The position numbers and the translations under genes were made by a program. Below are positions 37,964 to 45,718 of a stretch of DNA of 64,000 nucleotides, in pieces (position 1 is the first letter of the stretch; every line of letters starts with the position of its first letter). Origin of the DNA: Gammaproteobacteria bacterium Milos-ODIII6. GTDB lineage: Bacteria > Pseudomonadota > Gammaproteobacteria > Chromatiales > Chromatiaceae. Below the pieces are notes generated by a model that had not been told where the DNA came from, made no database searches, and saw nothing but the letters and a program-made list of their open reading frames with translations. Location of the stretch: positions 124,001-188,000 of the forward strand of contig JAPTHR010000004.1 in the NCBI GenBank assembly GCA_029228645.1. Direction: 5' to 3'.

Positions 37964-38140
37964 ATGCTTATCCTCGGTCGCCGAGAAGGCGAGTCAATCT
38001 ATATCCATGTCGACGGCATGGAGCCTATCCGAATCGAATTGAACCGCGTTACGGGCTGGAATCAGGCTCGGATTGGCATCGATGCGCCTAGTGATGTGCT
38101 AGTTGTGCGAGAAGAATTAGTACGGATCAAGGAAACGTAG
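37964..38140 (+). CDS. csrA: CsrA/RsmA-family RNA-binding regulator (58 aa)
   Basis: A short gene with AGGAGCAAGG before the ATG. The protein begins MLILGRREGESIYI and ends VLVVREELVRIKET. This matches the CsrA pattern MLILxRRxGE at the start and REE near residue 49, including the RNA-contacting Arg. CsrA dimers bind GGA motifs in mRNA leaders and change translation. It lies nine bases before the first PEP-CTERM gene, whose leader contains GGA, so it may control that set. An extra CsrA on an island can also rewire host carbon and motility control. Confidence 0.85.
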   Translation: MLILGRREGESIYIHVDGMEPIRIELNRVTGWNQARIGIDAPSDVLVVREELVRIKET

Positions 38141-38149
38141 GAACTAGAA

Positions 38150-38839
38150 ATGGGCCGATCAGCATTTACGACGTTCCTTTATTCACTTTGTGCGATCACG
38201 ACATGCACCGTTTCAGTAGCGAATGCTGTAGTCATAGGTGACAAAGACTGGCGGCAATTGACTGAGACAAGGGGCTTTTCCTACAACATGCTTGTGGACA
38301 CTTCTACTGGCGTCTGTAGTGCGGCCGATGGGAAGTGTTCAGGATTCTTGGGTGGCGTAGAATTTACCGGGTGGACATGGGCTTCGTTAGCTGAAGTCGG
38401 TGAGTTGTTCAACCTGTTGGTTTCCAAGCCCGGTATTGATTTCAGCATCCCCTCTGGCGCGTCACTTCAAGAGTATGGTTCTGATTGGGCACCGGTCTCG
38501 ATTGATGCTGACGGTATCGCGAATGGCGATCACGGATATTTCTATGCGACATCTGTAATTTCGGGTGAAGCGGCAAAGATTGATGGAATCACACGAACAG
38601 ATTCGATCTACACGGTAGGAAACGTTTTCATGCCGGTGATGCTGGACCAATTCAACGACGGCATTCAAGATGCAGTTGCGACCACTACGCATGGAGCAAA
38701 ATGGCTTCCCCACCAAGATCGGGGGATATGGATGTATAGAGACTCTTCCTTGGTCCCCGAACCCACCACCCTTGCTCTGCTGACCCTCGGCCTTGCCGGT
38801 ATCGGCTTTGTTCAGAAGAAGAAGCAGCACCAAAAATAG
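38150..38839 (+). CDS. PEP-CTERM exported protein 1
   Basis: The 229-aa protein has an N-terminal signal peptide (residues 1-27) and the C-terminal sorting signal VPEPTTLALLTLGLAGIGF followed by KKKQ. The tripartite pattern of motif, hydrophobic helix and basic tail targets proteins to exosortase/EpsH in Gram-negative bacteria. No exosortase gene is in this window, so the host would supply it. The central domain resembles a DUF1566-like fold by pattern only. Confidence 0.85.
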   Translation: MGRSAFTTFLYSLCAITTCTVSVANAVVIGDKDWRQLTETRGFSYNMLVDTSTGVCSAADGKCSGFLGGVEFTGWTWASLAEVGELFNLLVSKPGIDFSIPSGASLQEYGSDWAPVSIDADGIANGDHGYFYATSVISGEAAKIDGITRTDSIYTVGNVFMPVMLDQFNDGIQDAVATTTHGAKWLPHQDRGIWMYRDSSLVPEPTTLALLTLGLAGIGFVQKKKQHQK

Positions 38840-39059
38840 ATCCCGCTTTAGTGGTTCCTCCGCACTCATGGTGCGAATCACTCTATGATCCGCTGTGCGA
38901 CCCAAATAGACTAAACAAAGCTGGTTTGGCCCGTTCTCATTCGCCAGAGCCGCGACATCCACCATTTTATTTCAATCTGTGATTTAGAGTCGTTGGGTGA
39001 CACTCGGCAGCTGATACTATGAATGCCCAATGGAAGAATCAAAGGCAATACCGGCTAAC

Positions 39060-39818
39060 ATGCAATTCTCTACCAGTTTGCCAAGTACAACTAATCCGTT
39101 ATTGAAATTACCGGCAGTTGTTATTTTCGGGCTGATAGCTTTTTCCGGTTTTCTTTTCTTATCAAACGAATCCTACGCTATGCCGCTATTCGACAACGGC
39201 GAGCCAATAGGTGGGAATGGCCAATGGATAGGCATCAAGCGCGACGGTATTAGGCCGAGAATTGCTAATGATTTTCTCTTGGGAGAAACGTCTCTAGTAA
39301 CTGGCATGACGCTCTGGACTGTGGAGGATGGGTTATGGAATGGAACGCTGGAGTACTTCATCTTTGAAGATGATGCAGGGCTTCCCGCTAATGATCCACT
39401 CGCAGGATTTACGTCGGGCGCTGCTGTAAACGTGACTCGTGAATTGGTTGGCACGTTTCCTAAGGGCCAAGAGTACAAATATACGTTTAATTTTGCCAAT
39501 CCTGTCGTTCTTCTAAGTAGCACCGTTTATTGGATTGGCTTGCATATGGACACGGTTCCCGGGTCTAGCCCAACTAACGCGAGTAATGGCATATTCTGGG
39601 AAGAAAGTAGCCTTCCAGGGTTCGGTGCTGAAATGGTTATTTCAGAAGGGTATACCAACATAGGGTTGGGGCCGTATTGGCAAGAAATAAGCGATGGGGT
39701 TCCACCTCGTAGCGATGGAGCGTTTCTGCTTCACGGCGAAGCTATACCCGAATCTGCCGCCGTAGCCCTGATGACCCTAGGTCTTGTTGGTATCGGACTT
39801 GCCCGGAAGAAGCAGTAA
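39060..39818 (+). CDS. PEP-CTERM-type exported protein 2
   Basis: From the ATG at 39060 (252 aa), a signal peptide ends near NESYA. The body is a beta-rich domain and the C-terminus is IPESAAVALMTLGLVGIGLARKKQ in segments, that is PES, a hydrophobic helix, then basic residues. An in-frame ATG at 39030 would add ten residues. The stop is directly followed by the next gene's ATG. Confidence 0.82.
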   Translation: MQFSTSLPSTTNPLLKLPAVVIFGLIAFSGFLFLSNESYAMPLFDNGEPIGGNGQWIGIKRDGIRPRIANDFLLGETSLVTGMTLWTVEDGLWNGTLEYFIFEDDAGLPANDPLAGFTSGAAVNVTRELVGTFPKGQEYKYTFNFANPVVLLSSTVYWIGLHMDTVPGSSPTNASNGIFWEESSLPGFGAEMVISEGYTNIGLGPYWQEISDGVPPRSDGAFLLHGEAIPESAAVALMTLGLVGIGLARKKQ

Positions 39819-40496
39819 ATGCCAAGCCTAACAGTAAAGCATAAATTCAGAACAATTATATGTTCGTTAATTCTGGGCCTGTCTGGATTTAATACAGTCG
39901 AAGCCACCCCACTATACTTGTTTGAATATACTGGGACAGTAAGAATCGTTGGAGGCTCAGTTACGGACGGTTCACTACTTAATTTTTCTCTAGGGGATGA
40001 AATTTCGGGGGCATTCATCTTTGATGCCGCAGGATTTAGTCCTCTTCCCAGCGCGACAAGCACTTTTCAGCCTTATTCGATCGATAAATTTTACTTCTCT
40101 AATATTCAGGCGAATGGTAATCAAGCAAGTTACTCATACTTTAGTCTCGATGCATTACGAGGCTTCGTAAACGCTTACAAACAAGTTGGTACAGGGCAAA
40201 TTTACGACAACTATTCATTCGTGCTTTCGCCGGACGATGGGGTCAGTCCATTTGTCGATGTCTCATTTGATTTGACCACTCTGAAGTTATCTGATTTTGC
40301 AGCACTTTCGGTTTTTCCGAATTCGCGTTTTTCGCTCCAGCGAGTCGACATTTCTTCTAGCCCTCTCCAATACACCGACGTGGTAGCCTTTTTCAAAACT
40401 CTGAACGTCAGTGCGATACCTGAATCCACCACCCTCGCCCTGATGACCTTCGGCCTCGCTGGTATCGGCTTTATTCGAAGGAAGGGACGGGATTGA
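39819..40496 (+). CDS. PEP-CTERM-type exported protein 3
   Basis: The 225-aa protein starts immediately after its neighbour's stop. It has a signal peptide (IICSLILGLSGFNTVEA), a beta-rich body and a C-terminus IPESTTLALMTFGLAGIGF-IRRKGRD. The tail is nearly the same as in the two upstream genes, which suggests tandem duplication and divergence of bodies. Confidence 0.83.
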   Translation: MPSLTVKHKFRTIICSLILGLSGFNTVEATPLYLFEYTGTVRIVGGSVTDGSLLNFSLGDEISGAFIFDAAGFSPLPSATSTFQPYSIDKFYFSNIQANGNQASYSYFSLDALRGFVNAYKQVGTGQIYDNYSFVLSPDDGVSPFVDVSFDLTTLKLSDFAALSVFPNSRFSLQRVDISSSPLQYTDVVAFFKTLNVSAIPESTTLALMTFGLAGIGFIRRKGRD

Positions 40497-40564
40497 TACT
40501 TACATAGTTTGGGGCGGGGGTAAATGTGTTGCTTTCTCAACAACAAGACGGATGGGGCGTAATT

Positions 40565-41173
40565 ATGAAATTTCTGAATGCCGCAATTTTCTTTCTTGTT
40601 TTTTCTTACTCCAGTAACGCAACAATTGTTTGGGATGAGTCTATTGATGGCGATCTATTGGGCATAGGCCAAAGCATTGGAAGCTTGGGGGTGGGCACAA
40701 ATACGTTTCTCGGCACCTTTGGCTTGTTTCGTAACAACGGGAATGCAGCGAGCGCTGACGTTGATTCGGGCTTTGTCGATCTTGCTAATCATTTGCAGAT
40801 CATTTCGTTGGACGCAGAAATCACTTCAACATATGGCTTCGGAGTTCTTAATTATACAAGGGTCGCTGGCCTCCACTCTCCTACTGTGCCTCATATCTAT
40901 TATGAGGAGATGCTATCAGATACCGTAATTTATAATTTGTTGCCTATTTCCGAAACGGGAACATATAGACTATTTACTGGTGGCGGGGGTGCAAGTGTGG
41001 AGGACGACGTGGAATTCTATTGGGATTGGGAAATAAATATAGAAGTCGCATCAGTGACTGAACCATCACTGTTAGCTCTGCTACTAACAGGAATTCTTTC
41101 AGTCGTCTTTTTTGGTATCAGATCAAGTAAGCCTAATAGTCCGCTCCTGGCCGTTAAGCGATCCTGCCAGTAA
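40565..41173 (+). CDS. Probable PEP-CTERM-like exported protein 4 (degenerate tail)
   Basis: From the ATG at 40565 (202 aa), a signal peptide (FLNAAIFFLVFSYSSNA) precedes a beta-rich domain. The C-terminus is TEPSLLALLLTGILSVVFFGIRSS with about 15 further residues, a weaker version of the sorting tail. It may be anchored in the membrane rather than sorted. Confidence 0.65.
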   Translation: MKFLNAAIFFLVFSYSSNATIVWDESIDGDLLGIGQSIGSLGVGTNTFLGTFGLFRNNGNAASADVDSGFVDLANHLQIISLDAEITSTYGFGVLNYTRVAGLHSPTVPHIYYEEMLSDTVIYNLLPISETGTYRLFTGGGGASVEDDVEFYWDWEINIEVASVTEPSLLALLLTGILSVVFFGIRSSKPNSPLLAVKRSCQ

Positions 41174-41183
41174 CCCCCTGCCC

Positions 41184-42170
41184 CTAGGGGGTGATGAGCG
41201 ATATGCCGCCTGTTGGTGACGCTGTGCCTATAAGAGACCCACTAGGATCGTAGAATCGGATATGTCGAGCGCGCTTGTGTATACACGCATCGGTATCGGC
41301 GAAGGCGGTAATCAACGGCTTAATGTTACCGTTATCCAAACTAAGCTGATAATAGCTAGGGTTCGTAAATTGGAACTTCATCGAGTCTTCGCTAGCGTTT
41401 TCCTCCCAAGAGGCGTCTTCAAGAAAGAGCATCCGCGTTTTAATCGATGCCGCGACGTCACAATTAGCCAAAGATTCAGCAGCCTTTGCCTTTGTCGTTG
41501 TTTGTGTCTTTGTGGGGGATGGTCTTTCATTAGAACCATCTCGGAGGACTAATTCGCGCCCGTATAAGAAAAAGAACCCGACTACACCAGCCAAAACAGC
41601 CACTCTATCCCAGCGGATTGTCCCCTCTTTATTTTTAACCTCAGCTATTTTCGCTTCATCCACTTCAAATGCCACACCCTGAGTTTTCACAGGCTCGGGC
41701 TGTGGAACATTATCGGACACGTTCACTGTAGAGATCGGGTGCCCACAGTGCGGGCAAGCAGTCGCTTTTGTGGATACTTCCTTACCGCATTCTGGGCAAC
41801 TCGTAAGGGCCACGCGATCCTCCATGGGCGTTTCTGCCTTCGACAAATCAACATCTTTACCGCAATGCTTACAGATTTTGGCCTTGACGAGAATCTTCTC
41901 AGCGCAGTACGGACACTCACGCTCTAACCTTGGCTCTGATGCTTCTCCCTTAGCCTGCAGCGTCCTTAATTCGGAGAACACCTGCAATTGTTCTTTGTGC
42001 TGTTTTTGTTCTTCCTTTTTACTTTCATTGCTCCTCATCACTAGGGCGAACAAAACACCAATAGGCCCCAGCAGCGCGCCCAGCAACAAACCTGTGCCTG
42101 CTTTGTCGTAGCGACTAAGAAGCACCGCGCCGAGGATTGCACATAACAACCAGAATAGAAATAATTCCAT
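41184..42170 (-). CDS. Membrane protein with two zinc-ribbon pairs
   Basis: The ATG at 42170, preceded by GGGAG, gives 328 aa. Two hydrophobic segments at the N-terminus (MELFLFWLLCAILGAVLL and GLLLGALLGPIGVLFALV) are followed by zinc ribbons CPYC-CKHC and CPEC-CPHC (about 78-140). A third membrane segment (VAVLAGVVGFFFLYG) leads to a C-terminal exported-looking domain. The function is unknown. Confidence 0.75.
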   Translation of the reverse strand: MELFLFWLLCAILGAVLLSRYDKAGTGLLLGALLGPIGVLFALVMRSNESKKEEQKQHKEQLQVFSELRTLQAKGEASEPRLERECPYCAEKILVKAKICKHCGKDVDLSKAETPMEDRVALTSCPECGKEVSTKATACPHCGHPISTVNVSDNVPQPEPVKTQGVAFEVDEAKIAEVKNKEGTIRWDRVAVLAGVVGFFFLYGRELVLRDGSNERPSPTKTQTTTKAKAAESLANCDVAASIKTRMLFLEDASWEENASEDSMKFQFTNPSYYQLSLDNGNIKPLITAFADTDACIHKRARHIRFYDPSGSLIGTASPTGGISLITP

Positions 42171-42357
42171 TTTCTCCCACCTTGTCAGGCCTCGAAGTAT
42201 ACTAATACACGCGACGCTACCTTTGACAACTATGGCCAAGAAAACACCTGTGTTCCAACCAGTGAACCCCGACGAGTACGTTGACGAGATGCAGCGACTT
42301 GCTGAACAAAACCGAAGATCCCATCGAACGCCGAGCACTGCTCGCAAAGGCTAGTAC

Positions 42358-42833
42358 GGTAATCCCCCCGAAAAGTAGCGGTCCCCAGAAGTGGAATTTT
42401 CTCGTAATGTACGCGAAGGAGATTTCACGTGAAAAAGTCCCGATACACCGACAGTCAGATCATCAGCATCCTCAAGCAGGCAGAGGCCGGCACGCCTGTG
42501 CCTGAGCTGTGCCGCGAGCACGGCATGAGCAGTGCGAGCTTCTACAAGTGGCGCGCCAAGTACGGCGGCATGGATGCGTCACTGATGGCCCGCCTGAAGG
42601 AACTGGAACACGAGAACCGGCGCCTGAAGAAGATGTATGCCGAGGAGCGGCTGGTGTCCGAGATCCGCGAGAAGGCGGAATTAGATTCCGCCTTCGGAGC
42701 CAGAATAGCAGGTGGCAGTGATTTCTGGGCGGCGAGACCTATGTCTACTTCGGTTGCAGAACGGACTGATCGCGGCCAGGAGGTAGGTCTTCCAGGCTTT
42801 AGGGTCGCTGACCGGCCAAAAGCGGGAATCTAG
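42358..42833 (+). pseudogene. Truncated IS3-family insertion sequence (orfA remnant)
   Basis: The frame from 42429 encodes a typical IS3 OrfA start: MKKSRYTDSQIISILKQAE, VPELCREHGMSSASFYKWRAKYGG and the leucine-rich LKELEHENRRLKKMYAEERL. After about residue 82 it departs into unrelated sequence, and no orfB with a DDE core follows. The bases at 42358-42428 resemble an IS end. The element is dead. Confidence 0.8.
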
Positions 42834-42978
42834 ATTCTCTCCGGGTGACAGTATCTCATCCAGTTCGTGGCGTTAATTGCCGGGCAAAGGTCACACGCCC
42901 AGAGCCCACGTAGTAGGGTTTCCTCGAAAGAGAACGCGTGAATAGTGCATGCCTCGGCCAAGCGCCCCGAAACCCCGA

Positions 42979-42992
42979 CTGATGCAGATCAA
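42979..42992. promoter_or_regulatory. FNR/ANR-like box upstream of hxsA
   Basis: CTGAT-GCAG-ATCAA fits the FNR consensus TTGAT-N4-ATCAA with one mismatch. It lies 123 bases before the hxsA start. Oxygen control would suit two oxygen-sensitive radical SAM enzymes, but single sites of this length can occur by chance. Confidence 0.35.
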
Positions 42993-43103
42993 TTTCTCCT
43001 GACAATTAAACCATTCTGGGCTGACAATGTTTCGGGTTAATAGCCATTAGATTCGGTTCGGACTAGCATTACCTGTGACCGTTGGTAATTTCCTATCAAG
43101 GAA

Positions 43104-43113
43104 GGGGGGGGGG
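43104..43113 (+). promoter_or_regulatory. G10 tract between ribosome site and hxsA start
   Basis: Ten G residues lie between an AAGGA Shine-Dalgarno sequence and the base before ATG. Length change by slipped-strand replication would shift the spacing and so translation. It could also be a base-calling uncertainty. Confidence 0.5.
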
Positions 43114-43114
43114 C

Positions 43115-43417
43115 ATGATTAATCTGCCAAAAGTTAAGAAAACCGTTCAAAGCGGACTTAGCAAGATGGAAAAGGTCCGCAACGTAGTAGCCGCTGTCGC
43201 GTTGGCTGCTGGTGTTGGGATTACTGGCGGTGGAGTGGTTGGCGATGCAGAAGCAAGCCTATCTGCCCCATCTACACCTTCGGTAGAGCAAGGTGCTGTG
43301 CTGTTAGTTCCGGCTATCCAATCGGCAGAGCAATTGGCATACCACTACTCGCATAGATCGCACGCATCGCATGCGTCCCATTCATCTCATCAGTCGCACT
43401 ATTCAAGCCGTTGGTAG
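43115..43417 (+). CDS. hxsA: His-Xaa-Ser repeat substrate protein (HxsA2-like)
   Basis: The 100-aa precursor has a basic start (MINLPKVKKT), a hydrophobic signal-like segment (VVAAVALAAGVGITGGGVV, ending near DAEA) and a short linker. Residues 77-97 are seven consecutive His-x-Ser triplets (x = Y, R, A, A, S, Q, Y), then SRW at the end. Proteins of this kind occur with HxsB, HxsC and HxsD and are the presumed targets of two radical SAM enzymes; the modification is not known. The ATG at 43115 is chosen because AAGGA and the G tract precede it. The hxs genes follow on the same strand. Confidence 0.88.
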   Translation: MINLPKVKKTVQSGLSKMEKVRNVVAAVALAAGVGITGGGVVGDAEASLSAPSTPSVEQGAVLLVPAIQSAEQLAYHYSHRSHASHASHSSHQSHYSSRW

Positions 43418-43511
43418 AACGCAAACCACTCTTGCACCTAGTTGTGACTTTGCGTCGGATATTTGTCCGACGCAAACCCATTGAGTTTAGTTATTCGGGA
43501 GAAAACTAAAC

Positions 43512-43964
43512 GTGAGCATATCGTCGCTTCCCAAAGGAGCTGCATTGGAAGAGGACCCCTTGGGAGAAAAGGTGGTACTTCATGTCCAGACATCTGTGTA
43601 CAGCTTAGTAGCTTTGTTCAAAGCAGCTTATTGGTATACCGATAGCTATTACTTGTTCTTAGATGCCCCTTCCACTGAACCAGAGATTGTACGAGTCGAG
43701 TTGAGACATAAGGACCAGGCCTGTGATGAGCCATTAGCGGTTGTTGGGGCAGAGTTTCTAAATCGCCTAGTAGACGAGCAAGTTCGTCAAGATACTTTGT
43801 CGGAAACCAATGAGATTCGTTCTCTTCTTGTTAAGAAGGCGTTTTTTGAAGGTGCGGCGCACCTGAACCCGGATTTGCTGGACTCCAATGAATCGCACTT
43901 GCCTTCCGCTGAAGCAGACTACGCAGCTGATCACCTGGAGATTGGTCGGGAAACTGGTGCTTGA
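43512..43964 (+). CDS. hxsD: HxsD-like protein, long form
   Basis: A 150-aa protein with a GTG start (43512) after GGGAG. It has VYSLVALFKAAYWYTDSYYLFL, then IVRVELRHKD and EFLNRLVDEQVRQ, which matches the HxsD signature once noted as LLNDYxLRE, and a C-terminal acidic extension of about 50 residues. HxsD is required by definition in the His-Xaa-Ser gene set but its activity is unknown; a substrate carrier or maturase partner is plausible. It is 94 bases after hxsA. Confidence 0.75.
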   Translation: MSISSLPKGAALEEDPLGEKVVLHVQTSVYSLVALFKAAYWYTDSYYLFLDAPSTEPEIVRVELRHKDQACDEPLAVVGAEFLNRLVDEQVRQDTLSETNEIRSLLVKKAFFEGAAHLNPDLLDSNESHLPSAEADYAADHLEIGRETGA

Positions 43965-44197
43965 TGGTCATCGAAAAAACCATTGACCATACGCTTTACC
44001 CTCGTCAAGCGATTACAGAAGCCCGCCAAGCATACAAAGATTATTGCACTTTCAAAGTGAGCCCTTCTGGAAACAATCGCGCCCTTCTGCATGTTTCAGT
44101 TAATCCCAAATATTCTTCTGATGCGAGAGAGGTGGCGCTTGAGTTCTTGAATTACGCACTTGACCGAGCAGTTCAGCTTAAGCTGGATCAAGGTTAA
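43964..44197 (+). CDS. Second HxsD-like protein, short form
   Basis: The ATG overlaps the upstream stop (TGATG), giving 77 aa. The order of elements repeats that of its neighbour: YPRQAITEARQAYKDYCTFKV, ALLHVSVNPK, then EFLNYALDRAVQ. This looks like a diverged second HxsD. The set normally has one, so either the two form a heterodimer or each serves one of the two maturases. Confidence 0.6.
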   Translation: MVIEKTIDHTLYPRQAITEARQAYKDYCTFKVSPSGNNRALLHVSVNPKYSSDAREVALEFLNYALDRAVQLKLDQG

Positions 44198-44201
44198 CTT
44201 T

Positions 44202-45716
44202 ATGGCGTTGACCAACTTCCAAGAAAAGAACTTTTATGGCGTTGAGCCAGCTATCAGATACCAACTATTGCCCCATCGGTTTAAACGAAGGGCGAATGGC
44301 GAAGTTTTTCTTTCTAACGAAGTTGGCGAATTTCTGGTCCTTCCGCGTGTTGTTTATGAGCAGTATGTGGCGCATAGGCTCCAGCCAACAGATGCATCTT
44401 ATCTTGATTTAAAGGCAAAGCATTTTCTTGTTGACAATCAATCATCGGCACATCTGGATGTGCTGGCATCGAAGTACCGGACCAAAAAATCCTTTCTTGA
44501 AGGGTTCACCAAGCTTCATATATTTGTAACAACATTGCGCTGCGACCAGTCTTGCCCGTACTGCCAAGTGTCGCGCCAGAATCAAGATGCTTCAGCGCAG
44601 ACGTATGACATGACGCCGGACGTGCTGGAGAGGTCTGTTCGGTTCATGCTGGCGTCTCCTGCCAAGCAAGTCACCATGGAGTTCCAGGGAGGGGAGCCAC
44701 TAGTCAATTTCGATTTAGTTAAGGAGGCGGTCAGACTAACAAAGCAACTGAATCAATCGGTCGGAAAGAAAATTGATTATGTTCTTTGCACGAATTTGAC
44801 TTTGCTGAACGACGAGCACCTTGATTATTGCAAAGAGCACGGCGTCATCATCTCTACGTCACTAGATGGTCCGGAGTTTCTACATAACATAAACCGACCA
44901 TTAGGCAATGGAAAGCCCAGCCATGAACAAGTCGTCAAAAACATTAAACGATGCCAAGAAGCACTTGGCCATGAAGCGGTATCTGCGCTCATGACAACGA
45001 CACGTGAAAGCTTGAAGTATCCAAAGGAGATAGTTGATGAATACCTTCGGCTGGAAATGGGCTCACTTTTTGTGCGCGAGTTAAACCCCTACGGTTTTGC
45101 TTCAAAGAGCGCCCCCGCCATTGGCTACAATACGAAGGACTTCGTTGCCTTCTACAAGGAAATGCTGAGCTATATTATCGAGATTAATCGCTCTGGACGC
45201 ACGTTTTCAGAAGCGTATTCGACTTTGATACTTAGTAAGATATTTACGCCTTGGCCAATAGGTTTTGTAGATCTCCAGTCTCCGAGTGGGGCGGGCTTAG
45301 GTGTATGTGTTTACAACTATGATGGCGATGTATACGCATCCGATGAGTCAAGGATGCTGGCAGAAGTGGGAGACTCTTCGTTCAGATTGGGAAACGTGCT
45401 TGAGAATACGTACGACGAAGTGTTTTTTGGCGACACTATGCAAACTATTGCAGCGGCTTCTTGCAATGAAGCACTAGCTGGCTGCTCAGATTGTGCTTAC
45501 CAGGCGTATTGTGGTGCCGACCCAGTCCGGCATTACAGGACTCAAAAAGACATGTTTGGCAACCGTGCGGCAGCTGATGGATTCTGCGCGAAGAACATGG
45601 CAATCATAGAGCATGTTTTGGAATTAATGTTGAACAGTGATTCGGAGCTTGAAAGTATATTATGGGCCTGGATCAATCGCGCTGGCGTGGACGAAATGCA
45701 GTTGCCAAGGATATAG
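44202..45716 (+). CDS. hxsB: Radical SAM maturase HxsB
   Basis: The 504-aa protein has the 4Fe-4S motif CDQSCPYC (Cys114, 118, 121), FQGGEPLVN for SAM binding, and a SPASM-type C-terminus with Cys369, 421, 428, 431, 437 and 462 for auxiliary clusters. Its N-terminal region (FLSNEVGEFLVLP) resembles HxsB. It should act on the HxS substrate with HxsC; the reaction is not established. It starts five bases after the short hxsD gene. Confidence 0.9.
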   Translation: MALTNFQEKNFYGVEPAIRYQLLPHRFKRRANGEVFLSNEVGEFLVLPRVVYEQYVAHRLQPTDASYLDLKAKHFLVDNQSSAHLDVLASKYRTKKSFLEGFTKLHIFVTTLRCDQSCPYCQVSRQNQDASAQTYDMTPDVLERSVRFMLASPAKQVTMEFQGGEPLVNFDLVKEAVRLTKQLNQSVGKKIDYVLCTNLTLLNDEHLDYCKEHGVIISTSLDGPEFLHNINRPLGNGKPSHEQVVKNIKRCQEALGHEAVSALMTTTRESLKYPKEIVDEYLRLEMGSLFVRELNPYGFASKSAPAIGYNTKDFVAFYKEMLSYIIEINRSGRTFSEAYSTLILSKIFTPWPIGFVDLQSPSGAGLGVCVYNYDGDVYASDESRMLAEVGDSSFRLGNVLENTYDEVFFGDTMQTIAAASCNEALAGCSDCAYQAYCGADPVRHYRTQKDMFGNRAAADGFCAKNMAIIEHVLELMLNSDSELESILWAWINRAGVDEMQLPRI

Positions 45717-45718
45717 GC

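Noticed and set aside
42232..42354. 40-codon frame before the IS remnant (starts MAKKTPVFQPV)
   Set aside because: No ribosome site and no family; perhaps a fragment cut by the insertion sequence, but not supportable as a gene.
43343..43405. Short tandem repeat that might be taken for a CRISPR or satellite
   Set aside because: It is a 9-base coding periodicity from HxS triplets inside hxsA, with no spacers; no CRISPR array or cas gene was seen in the window.
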